In this document: piece by piece, positions 10,580-22,800 of the stretch
Numbering within the stretch: position 1 is the stretch's first letter
Layout of the letters: every line of letters starts with the position of its first letter
Assembly (NCBI RefSeq): GCF_029227915.1
Contig: NC_079886.1
Location: 13,385,001-13,449,000 of the forward strand
Direction: 5' to 3'
Origin: Hydractinia symbiolongicarpus
Taxonomy: Eukaryota; Cnidaria; Hydrozoa; Anthoathecata; Hydractiniidae
Length of the DNA: 64,000 nucleotides
Made by a program: the position numbers and the translations under genes
Notes under the pieces: generated by a model
Database searches by the model: none
Seen by the model: the letters and a program-made list of their open reading frames with translations, nothing else
What the model was told of the DNA's origin: nothing

Positions 10580-10888
10580 ATGTTTTTGCTTGAAATCATC
10601 AAGATGGCGAGGCGCCGGATAGGTCGACACCAATCAAAATTGGAAAATATATATTGTGGGTCTTGCAGAGACCAGGAAAGTATTAAAGTCAAGTTTATAA
10701 ATTCTGCAATAGGTTAGTGTTTTGATGAAGGGAAATAATATAATTAGCTAAGTCGTTTAGTTTATGTAAAGTGAAACAAGCTAAATCCTCTAGCTAGCTA
10801 GCTATAGCTAGATGACTTACTATAAGCTGTGTTTACATTTTTTTCTATAGGCAAAGAGTTTTTTAACCAATCAGATCTTCTAAAAGAA
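10580..10888 (+). CDS. Two candidate exons of an unrecognised gene
   Basis: An ATG at 10580 (or in frame at 10604, MARRRIGRHQSK) opens a frame to a GTTAGT donor after 10712 in phase 1. A TTTTCTATAG acceptor precedes 10851, and the frame continues in matching phase (GKEFFNQSDLLKE) to a GTATTA donor after 10888. A third possible exon is 11199-11296 (phase 0 in, GTGAGT out). The product starts basic and has a CGSC motif; I do not recognise it. It may be the true 5' end of the downstream SET gene or a separate gene. The MULE-like element has landed 7 bp upstream of the first ATG. Confidence 0.35.
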
Positions 10889-11095
10889 GTATTAGCCAAT
10901 TGAATTGCTTTATTTTGCCTGCCAAAAAAATAGAAACAAAAAATTTATTAAGATAGCAAGTCATCTATAACAGAGAGTCCATTTCTTTAAAACCTGAGAT
11001 CAATACGTGGCATAAAGCTAGCTAGCTGTATATTATGTCCTCTAAATCTGTTTTATAAAGCTAGCTAGCTAGCAGCTAGCTAGCAGCTAGCTAAC
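10735..11095. repeat. Clusters of the GCTAGC palindrome
   Basis: TAGCTAGCTAGCTATAGCTAG near 10792-10811 and repeated GCTAGCTAGCAGCTAGC near 11058-11092. Simple low-complexity repeats. Confidence 0.6.
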
Positions 11096-11296
11096 AAACC
11101 ACTAACACATACAACAACATATGATGGTAAACCTCAATGCAGGCTCCCACATGAATTGAGTAGTGGTAAGGTAAGCTCTAAGGCTCTGGCATTTTCAGGG
11201 CAGAAAAAAAGATCCTATGAGCTTTCTGAAAATAGGTCTTTTCCTGTGGGTTTCTTCTCATGGAAACTTCGTCAATATGGCACTTTTCACTGATTG

Positions 11297-13091
11297 GTGA
11301 GTCCGCAACTTCTAAGTTAGTTAAGACTTGCCCGAATTGTACTTTTTCTGAAAAAATTGTTTTAAAAAATCCGAAACTTTCAAGATTCTTTTAGAACAGT
11401 TAAATCCTACTGACACAAACCTCGCTTATGTAGTCAAGGTTATCTTATTTGCTACTCCCCAGATTCGGTGAGTGGCTTACTTTACCACTGTCAATTTACC
11501 CGATCTGTTTATTTCTTCCAATTGAGCGAGTCTTACCAATCTATGAAAAGTGTTGTATATACTGTCATTGTTCTCAACGCTCATAACAAAATTTTCAACG
11601 CATTTCCAGTTGGTCGGACATGCTTGTAGCTCGTAAACTTTCGTCAGACAAAAGCAAGATGAAGCCTTTTTCTATTTTAAGAGACATTTTTTCAGGTGTG
11701 TAAATTGAAGTGATAGAAGATCTTTCACGTTAATTTTTCTGCCATATGCCACTTCAAATTTTTTATTGTTCTTTGCATACATCGATATTGGGAAAAAATT
11801 AAAAGAATTGATCATTTGAAAAAACATTTTGCAACCATAGCAGGTCCCATTTAATTGATTTTTTTCTTTATGCAGCAAGTGTTATTTTTATTCAAATAAT
11901 TTTAAAACCGAAACCAAGTGTGGTATATATAACTTCTGTATAAATTGTTAAATTATAGCTAACCTTTTTGAATGATTTCAGATGTTTTATTTAAGCCACA
12001 TGGTTAATTTGAAGATTTTATTTAATTTGAAAACGAAGCATATTTTTTTCCTATTCGCTTGTGATTTACTTTACAAATAACAATGTTGATACAAGCTTAT
12101 AAAAATTTTTTTGTTTTTATGTTTTTTTAGTGACTGCATTTTTTTGCGATTTAATGGGCTTCATAAAGTTTTATTGCTGCTTTTACTTGACAGATTGTCG
12201 TAGAAGAAAAATTTTTTATGTAAATAGCCCCCCCCTTGAATTTTTTTTAAAGATCATAGATCATGTGAACCTGCATATGCTTTAGTTCTCTGGCTTTTTC
12301 CTAATGGGTCACATAGATTAGATATTAGACAAAAAGTTTAAATCTGAAATACAAGAAATGCTTTATTCCTTTTTGCATGCAAAGGAAAAAACATCATGCA
12401 TGTCCAAATCAGGGATCGAAATAGCAGAAAGAAATTCATCGGTCATAAAATTTGTGTAGCATGTAGAAAGGGAGTCAGCAAGTGGCACAAACGGCTGGGG
12501 GTCTTTAGAAGTTTTAAAAATTCTCGGTTCAGCCTTAGGGATTATTTTTGACTGACTAGACTTGACAAAAAATAAATTGACCAAGAACAAGGTTGTAGTG
12601 ACAAAAAAATGAGCAGATTAAATCTGATCAAGCATGAGCAATAACTGGTTGTTAATTCGACCCCTGTGTATAATCCTGTAATAATAATTTTTGCAATTTA
12701 GATTTGCATGATAGCTTTCTTGACTGTTTGTAATGAATTGTGACGGCTTCAGCCTTTTACAATAAAATATGCCAATAGTTAGGCTTCTTGTCAAGGCTTT
12801 AATAACACAAGAAATAAAACTGTTTTCATAAAATTATGTGCACAGGCAAGTCCACTGGCAATAACATTGCAATTGTTATTGTCTATTTTATTTAAGCACA
12901 GTTCACATGAGTCATAAAGTTATTCTAATCATATTGTGTATGATGAGATTTCGTAATTTTGGTCTTGTGTGAATGTCAGCAGGTATTGGATAAACTTATG
13001 AAAAGCCGTCTTGGAATTTTTTTTGAGAATATCTTTCATACACAATGTGCGGATTTGTAAATTTTAAGGAGTGAGTGAGTTGATTTTCAAA
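11297..13091. other. AT-rich non-coding stretch upstream of the SET gene
   Basis: No convincing coding frame on either strand. Short open frames at 11672-11878 and 12363-12590 (minus) lack recognisable motifs. It ends with what is probably the 5' leader of the gene at 13092. Confidence 0.5.
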
Positions 13092-16000
13092 ATGGCAGAC
13101 GAAAATAAAGAGAAAAGATCTAGAAGTAAAAATCTTTCCCAATACAAGGGGAAAGGTTACCTGAGCAAGTAAGATTGTACCTGGCAATATGCAACAAATC
13201 GACCCATGTCACAAGGAACGAGATATTATCCTAAACGCTTTTTTCTTTTCCCCTTTTTTTCTTTTCGTTTTTACAGCTGGTTTATTCCGTACATACAATT
13301 GTATTTTTTCTATGGGATTGCTATAAATTATCTTTATAGGTTTTGGTGTATTTGCTGGAAAGAGATTCTCCAAAGGAGAATTTTTGCTTGAATATGCAGG
13401 TAAAATTTTAGTTTTGTTATTAAGTAGCAGACTCAATGCCACATGTCAAGTGGGATACTCAGAATAGAGAAGCTGAATTAGATACTATATACAATGCATA
13501 AAATAAACTTTTTTACGATAATATAATCAGATTGTCAGTTTCAAGAACTTGGCGATCATGAGTGGAGGTGTGATGGCCATAATTGCTCATTACCTTATAT
13601 TTATACTCACAGTAGCAGATTTTCAAGCGTATTGTCTTTTTTCAAAAATAACTTTCTGCAACATCAAGTCAGCTGTATAACTTTTGCATATCGCGTGAGG
13701 TCTAAGTATTTGTGATATTTTTAGGGGACCAGATTTCCGAAAACAAAGCTGAGTCAAGAGAGGCTTCTTACCAAAATAATGGAAAAGATGCTATATTTAC
13801 TATAACGTAGTTGGATACCATGGGAAGTTTTGGTGAGTCTACTCTCGTCATTTTAAAGAGTTTAACTATGATCATCACATGTATCCCAATGCATTTGACT
13901 AAAATTGTAAATCAATAAAAGAATCTAATGTTATATGGGTCTTTGATACAATAAAATTCATTTTTTATTAATTTTTAGCATTGATGCAACAAACTCAAAT
14001 CAAGCTGGAAGGTAATCTTTTTTACAATTATTATATTCTTAATCAAAAACAAGGCTGCAAATATCACCACTGCCCAAATAAAACAGTCAATAGCCAAAAA
14101 ATTATGTTTATAATTAGGTTATAAACTTCATCAAATGATCAGGCTTTAAATTTTATTAAAATTGATTTGGGAATGGGATATAGAAACAAATGTTAAAACG
14201 ATTCCATTAAACAAATTTAATACACAAAAGTTTTTGTTTTTGAGAAACCGCTTTTGTGTGCACACTAAGACTGATTATTGAAGGAAATGCATTGGAATAT
14301 GAACTTTAAAGCAATATGAAGATACTCTATAAACTTTATTTTTGCCTGCTCATTTAAAGATTCCTTTCAAGTTACTTATAATATATGAAAAAGTTTTTGC
14401 TTTGCTATCAAAATCATCTTAAAAATGATTTTTTTAGATATGTCAACGACTCGCCAGTAAAATATGCAAATTCTGTAATGAAGCGTTATTGCAGTGGTAC
14501 AAAAGTTTATCTTAATTTGTATGCCCTTAAAGATATTGAAATGGGCACAGAGTTACGGTAATTTTTTCTCAATCAAAGCAAAATTACATGTATTGAAGTT
14601 TCAATAGTGAGGAACGGGTATTTTAAATATTATATTTTTCATAATATAGATATGACTACGGAGATGATCCAAAGGAAATGCTCTGGCGAACAAAGGTATG
14701 ACATTTAAATAGCTCGGTTAATGTTAGCCACGGTTATTTCACCATTGTATACCTCCCATAAGTTAATGCCTACAAAACGAGCACATTTAAGGTAGTTTAC
14801 AACAGAAAGTTATTATTTTATTAACGAAACAATGACTTTCTGTAATCACACAAAATTTATCAGTTTTGTTGATAAAATTTTGCTTTTAATTGTTTGTTTA
14901 GTTTGGACCATGCTTTCACAATTTGTTTTTCTACAGGTAGAAAACCTGAATCCTTTGCAACTAAAAGGTGAAAACGTGAGTCCTTTGCAGATAGGAGACC
15001 AAAACACAATCCTTTCAGAAAAACAAGATAAAGATGTGACTGCTTCCCAACGGCAAGGTGAAAACACAAGTTCTTTGCAACTGCAAGATCATGCTGATGT
15101 AAGTTTTTTATTTTGTTTACTGTGATTGACCGAATAAGCCCCTGGAGGCGTATTTAACAAAGAGAAGAGGAACTTAAAGACAAGAGGGATTAATCTGTGA
15201 AAATATATAAATATATATCCCATTACAAATATGGCTTAAATATTCTTTTTTCCAAAGAAATGGTCCTAAAATACAATAAAATGACAAAATCAGTATTGTC
15301 TCTGTCAATAACTATTTTCCATGGAACAGCAAAAAGAGAAACATCCTAAATGGCTTATTCTGAAGAGGAGCTTTTTAACAAATCGTTTTTAAGGGGGGGG
15401 GGGGGGGGTTAAACGGAAAAAGGGCTTATTTAAAAGACGGAACTTATTCAGTCATTTGCAGTATTTATTTTTTGCTGGTATTATAATTTCAAAATTGTCA
15501 TAAATTTTAATCCTTAGTTCTGATATTTTAGCTGGTCGTTTATTAAAGATTTCAGGTGTGAGCTGGTGTAAAACTACCAGCTATGGGTCACACACAGCGT
15601 GGAAAAAAACACGGGGTTGTCCGTCTTTAAATTAAACGCTATTTTGTGTGCCCATTGCTTGACACTTTTCTTGCAGACAGACAGACGATCATAGCATCTC
15701 CATAATAAGTATGGAGATGCTATGATTTCGCATTGCTTTTATTTTAAAAAATAATTATTTGAGGAAAGTGTGATTTGGTGGAGTGTCAACAAAACTAAAT
15801 TCTCCCTAATACACTCCTCTTTTTATAAAGAATGCAAAATTTACCAATCATCACCAAAATTGGCAAAATTTTAAACAAACAATTTACATTTTCCATTATT
15901 ATTGGTAATACTAAATAAACTTTTAGCACAAAAACATGAATAGCTATAATTATAAAAACTGTAAAGGAAAAAACTCACTTGTTAAGTAGTCTCAGAACAG

Positions 16001-16850
16001 CTCTTCTAATTTAATACTATTTTTTATTTTTTCTTATTTTGGTTCTGAGTGCTTGATAAAAGACTTATTAGATGGTGTTATTTTCATGAGATGTTGACAC
16101 ACATTTTTTTTCGCCGTACATTTTCAATATGGATTCTTTTTCTGAACGCGTGGTTGCAAGCTTCTCGTTTTTGCACAATTACATTCAGCATAAATTAAAT
16201 TCAAAACAGTTCCAGTTTTTTTTTTCTTAAAGCATCATTATGAAATTATTTGTAATTATATAAAAAAAATTCAATTATTCAAAAAAAAATGCATATTTCT
16301 TTCTTTCTGATGTCATAACTCGCTTATAACTAATTTATACAAAAAAAAATCCAGAAGTCTTTTGTGCATAATTTATTCAGCTTTCTATTATCGAAAATTT
16401 AAATAACCCAATAGGAAGGTTTCTGAAAAAGAGACTACAGACGTGAAGGAATGTATGCGAAAATTTACTAATGAGATATTTGTTTTAAAAAAGTTCCGTA
16501 GGTATTAAGAAAATGTGTGAACTGAGTATGCAGAAAGATGATAGAAGTGCGAATTTTTCTTCAAGCTAAATATGCTGGCATGTGTTCAGAATTATTAATA
16601 AACAGAAGTCAGGGTTACAAGATAATAATAATATTCAGATTTCTGATAGCATGGCACATAGCCGTATAAATACACAGATTTTCACATGTCGACTTGTTAG
16701 ATAATTCGTTTGTTATTTTTAAAAAGAAGATTACGGTATTATTAGGACAATTATCTACATTAGCTGGCTTTGAATTTTTCGCAATCTCATACCTCCTATG
16801 TATACTCCTATAAATTAGTTTGCTTTTTCTGATTTTTTATACGACAACGT

Positions 16851-16888
<38 letters not shown>

Positions 16889-19800
16889 AGTGAAAGTAAA
16901 TTATCTAAAAAATATTATGCACATTTTTATACCGAAGTTCCATATCATGCTTAATGTTTACAAAAAATATGCTTAACTCGTTTTACACATACTTTCTTGA
17001 ATGTGTGAAGGATATAACACCTCTAAAATGGCTTTTTCCAGAAAAAAAGGAATTCGAAAGAGAATTTGTTTTTCTATGTCATGAATTTTTTGCAAAAAAG
17101 CTAAAAAAAATTGTTTCTTTTACAGTAACCTTAAGGCATTGAAGCTGACAAGATTCCACGGTATTGCCCACTACCATAGCAATCGTGTTTAAAGTTAAGA
17201 TATTGTAGCATTAAATGTAAATAAACACGGAAAAAAGTAAACAAAACGGGAAACAGAAGTGAAACTTACTGTTATCTTTTAAAGAATTCTATGTTGTAGC
17301 TACAATAAATGTTATTTTTACACGATATTTGATTTTAAAAAAGAATATTTTTTGTTCAAATGTACCTTCCATATGGGAATAGTTTCTATAAAGACATGGT
17401 TTCTACATCCTGCTTATATTGTTATATTTTTTTGTTATAAAATGCAGTACCCGGATAATAATCCATGTAGAAACTGTTTATTTCAGGTAATACCTTCGAA
17501 TATTGGCCTCTGTGGCGTATTGCCCTTACAAGCTCGGACAATACTTTGGCGTCGGTCAATATTCTCCGGTGTTGCCCTCATAAACAGTTATTGTAGGGTT
17601 AGTATTAGACTTGAAGTATTAGACGCACAAAACACAACATAGCGAAAATTTGTGACTTTTTTGAAACGTCTCAATTTAACAGATATTATTGCTTGTGACG
17701 TAAAGTGTGCATTTAAAGAGTTTTTGATTTACTGACACAGCTCCATAAAAACCTTGATGAGGGTATAATTAAACCCTGTACTACATGTTGGATTTTACCG
17801 TTTCTAAATTTCCAGGAATGACGTGCATAACAATTTGTACCTTCCGCCATGAGAATTCACTGTTGCATGCCACTGAATGTGCAATATATAATCATTGCCA
17901 CGAATATTAATTGTGATAAAAAAATGTATCAAAGTGACAAAAAAAAATCAGAAACATTGATCCTACATATCACATATATTCGAGATGTCCATCACCTTCC
18001 AAATTCATTCAATTTCGGCAAGAAGTTTCAAATTGTTGTCGCTAATGTGAAAAAGATGGTTGACGGCAAGCAATCAGTTCAGGCAAATATACCGTAGACA
18101 TGTTATTCACGCTAAATACAGTGAATATGGTGTCTGTGAAAATTAGTCAACACAAAATTTAATCCACTTAAAGTAGATCTTGCCTGATGTGACCTACTAA
18201 GCAAGGCACTTCCCATAGATGTTACTTTTCATTGTGTAATATTTTAAAATTTAGATTGATTCTATCGGTTTCTCACAAGTTGACATTGTTGCATCAAGTG
18301 ATAGCTTAAATACTGACAAGAAAGAAGTAATGTCTGCCAGCAAATGTTTGCGTGATGAAAGTACAGATGGTAAAAACAGAGGAGATAACCCATCCTGTAA
18401 AGCCTCTAAAGAAGTCTGTATGTCAATGTTATCAGTAAATAAAAAAACAATTACCAGAGACACTGTTGACCCAGGTGATAAAGATAATAAATTCATTCTA
18501 TCAACTCGGGATTCTGGAGAAATCCTTCTGCCAATGCCCCCAGTGAAGGAGAAAAACATAGCCAACGACACTGGTGTGGGCCTTGGTGATAGCTTGGGCG
18601 AAGTAATATTTACCGATACGGAAGAACTAGCATTTACCTTAGAAAGTATACCTAATGAAGAAACCAATAGTAATGATAAAAATAAACCTTTAAATATCGA
18701 TGCGTCGAAAGACGATAAGAAATCTCCCAAAAAGGTTAGCTAAAAGAAAATAAATATTTGTGTAACTGAAGGCACTTCCCATAGATCCTGAGGAAATTAA
18801 AGGAAGCAAATTTAAAATTTAGAATTCGAGAAAAACTGCTAAACATTTGCCTTTTATCCAGATCCTACATGAGACAGTATTAAAACGGCCAAGGTTTTCT
18901 TGTTGATATCTAAAAAATTTGTTATCTACAGTTTCTTCAAACGATATTTTTTTTCTTAGGGCACTGATTGATTAATTTGAATTTGTCAAAACGTTAGGCT
19001 AGGTTCCTGGTTTAGTGTTTTAACTTTAATTTGTTACAATTAAAGACATATTTGCTTAAAAATGTTTTCAGGTTGAAAGTACATTAAGAGTTACTGAGCC
19101 TTCGAATGGTGAAGAAGATAGTGAAGAAGGCACTGTTGTGTTTAGTGCTGAAATTAGAGATGATATACCTATGTGCCAAGGTATTTAAGTGGTTTTTGAA
19201 ATATTCATCTCATGCTTTGTGAAAGAGTATTACTTAAAATGCAAAAAAATGTTGTCTACATTAGATCTTGTTATTTGGCGTTTTTTTTTTTAATTTTCAG
19301 TAACCAATGTTAATAACGAACAAGGCTTTCCTCTAAATACTGAAGACTTGTTGAACACTGAGGCTTTGACATTTAGCGATGATGAAGAGGACATGACTAA
19401 TAATGCTAGCATTGAAGATGTGCTAAAAAATGTCAGTGGAATTAAATTGTCTACATTTAAAGGTATTTACATTTTGTATTACAATTTTTGATTAGCGGCA
19501 CAAAGACCAGGCATAACTTTTGTTAGTGCTGAAATTTTGTGACATTTCCCAACTTTTATTAATGCGTTTGACGAAAAAATGGGTACTTCATGGGTATCTG
19601 TGCTTTGAACCTTGGATACGTGGGATTGTATACATAGACCATTTGACTTCTTGCATAGAAATTAACAATTTGTTACAAATCTTTTTTACTCACTATTTCC
19701 CTTGCCGTGTACAATCACCTGCTTCGACCTTTTCGTGCATTTGAGCATTCAGCTAAGCTAGTTTTCACGCGCGAATAGAAGAAAAACTTAAATTGCTTTT

Positions 19801-22800
19801 CAGTTAGTTTTTTTATTTCATTCTGGTAATCGTTTTTGTTATTAATGAAGAAATGTCTAAGTAATACAATAAAAAAACTACACGCTGAACTAGAAATAAG
19901 TTTATTTGCTTTAAGATGAAACTGAATTATGTTTTTAGGTTTTTTTCCCAATATTAGGTTTCCATTGCGAAACCAGGATTGGTTTCGCAATGGTTTTGCA
20001 GAGCTCTATAACTTTTTTACAAAAACCGATCTCAGAAGAATTGAAAACAAGACTAATTGGAAATGTAAAATTAAATAATGATCCTAAAATTAAAATTTAT
20101 TAACCAGAATTAATCAATCACAAATCAAATCTTAATACAATTTTTTTGTGGTATGTCCATACGTCAGTTCCGCGGAGATATGAAAAAGTGTGGAAAACGC
20201 GAAGAAAAAAGTCTTGTGTTAATTTTTTACGACTGTATTTTGCAACAATTGTTTTCTCTTTAGCCCTTGATTTGGTAGATGCTACAAGAGACGCAGATGT
20301 TGATTTTCATAAAGTTTCCGGCGACCGCAATGTAAGTTTTTTCTCACCTTATATTCTACTTTGGTTTTAAATTTTTCTAAATGAATTTACTAACACTTCT
20401 TTTAATAGTTTACTTAATGGTTACCTAAAACTGTGTGGTAGCAGCAAGTGGGAAGAATATTAGGTGTTTCTCTAGTACAAGATTTTATAAGAAATTGAGT
20501 TGTGCTAAACCTAAGCAACTTACCAGGATGAGTTTTGGGAAGTTGGAACACTGAGGCTTTAATGTTGATGATTAAACAAGCAACCAACAAAACAGTTGTT
20601 TAATAAGGGATGACAAATCGAAAAGTGTACGCTTAACGTGAATTCGACGTTAGAAAGGATGGGAGGGGATTATCCTTAAATAAAATTAAAAAATGCAAAA
20701 AGGTGATATTATGTAAAGTTTGAATTTCGATTAACAACTTCGTAGCAACTTAAGCTAAAATGAAAAAAACCGGAGTTGTTTATGAAGTCGTTTATAAGTA
20801 CAAAAACATTTTTAAGATATAAATTCCTGGAAATTAAGAATGACTTAAGATTAAGACGTATTTAGTTTGTATAGATAACATGTGATGCGTATGACCTCTC
20901 ACTCGCTCTAAAGCGGACCTTTCACCCGAAAATAGTTAAACTTAGAATGGGTCACATCGTTGTTGGATTAACGCATTCCATATTTATTTTAACTATTTAT
21001 AAGTTGCGAAATAACGAAAGTTTAGTTCCTTTTCAGCACATTTCTTTCTTCTTCGAACAGTCCTTTTTAAAACAGACAGATGCGAAAAATGCAGGACTTG
21101 TCACCCAGCGGAAATTTTCTCTACAATTTTAACATTGCATGTTTCTTTTCATCGTGTAATATTTTATAATTTAGATTGATTCTATCGGTTTGTCACAAGT
21201 TGACATTGTGGGATCAAGTGATAGCTCAGATACTGACAACAAAAAAGTAATGGTAAAAACGGAGAAGAGAACCCATCACCTAAAGCCTCTGAAGAAATCT
21301 GTCCGTCAATGCAAGGCATTCACAGTGGCAAGAAAGCATCTACTATTATGTCTGATACTGTTAATAACGATAAAGATAATAAATTCATTGTAAAAAATTC
21401 TGGAGAAATCCTTCCGCCAATGCCACCAGTGAATGAAAAAATCATAGCTAACGACACTGGTGTGGGCCTTGGTGATAGCTTGGGCGAAGTGATTGATACC
21501 GATACGGAAGAACTTGCATTGACCATACAAAGCATACCTAATAAAAAAACTGATGCGTCGAAAGAAGATAAGAAAAAATCTCCAAAAAAGGTTACTAAAA
21601 AGAAAATTCATAGACCATGTCCAATATGTGGATACATGCAAAGTGCCTTACCAAGACACTTATCTCTGAAACATAAAAAGGATCCAGCTGTTGTCAAGGC
21701 GTTATCACTGCCACGTCGCGAGAGAATTAAAGCATTTGATAACCTGAAGAAGATAGGTGTTTTCAATTACAACCAAAAGGAGATGGCGAAAGAAGTACCA
21801 AAGTATATCCGAGAAAGAACAGGCAACGACGACGATGCGCTATTCGTTTGTGTTACATGTAAAGGAACGTACAATAAGAACTATAAGGCCAGGCACCAAC
21901 TTTTTTGTGGAAAAAACAATGGCCAAGTTATGGTACCTCTTTTACCTATTGAAGCTCTCAATTTCAATGACTTAAAAGATGACTTCAAAGCAGTACTAAA
22001 CAAAATGATTTTGGATGATGTATCATTAATGGCAAAATCTGATGCTGTAATTCTTATGATTGGATCTCGCATGTTTAATGGCCAAAAGTGTAAGTCCGAA
22101 AAAAAACATGAAGTAGAAAAGAAGGTTCGTCAAACGATGAGGCAATTGAGCCGTTTGTTCATTGCATTTAAAGAGTCCTTAGGAATTCTTGTAGATTCTT
22201 CTGCAATGTTTAACAAAAACAATATATGTCATTTAAGAAGCGCTATCGACAAGTTATGTGGGGATGATGAAAAATGTGGTCTAAAAGTGCAGTTACAAAA
22301 TACTATTAAAGGCGCTGCTAAGATGTTGCAGGCTCATTATTTAGTTAAGGGAGATATGAAAGCTGACCAGGTGAGAGATTTTATGGCGGTGCTGAGTTTG
22401 GTCGAGGACGAGGTATTCGGAGGTGCTTTATATAAAATAAAGCAAAAGAGGAACAAAACCACGCGAAAACCGGGAAACCTCCCCACTAGCGAGGCTGTAG
22501 AACAGCTAACTACTTACTTACGAAATTTAACTTCGAAAGAAAAGTTTGCTTATGAATTACCTGCAGAAATATATGTTGATGTGCGTGATGCAGTTTGTGC
22601 CAGGCTTACCATGTACAACGGGAGAAGAGGGGGGGAACTTGCTCGTCTTTTTATATATCAGTGGAAAGAAGCTATTGATGGTACATGGTTGCGTTCCGAA
22701 ACGCGTGAACAATATCAAAGTGCAATTAAAACCGGTAACCGAATAACTTTTCAGGAAGGTAAAGGTAACAAACAAGTTCCGGTTTTCTTTCCGCCTGACG

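Noticed and set aside
10626-10632. A GTCGAC site in the first candidate exon as part of the GTCGAC clusters
   Set aside because: A single isolated site; chance is sufficient.
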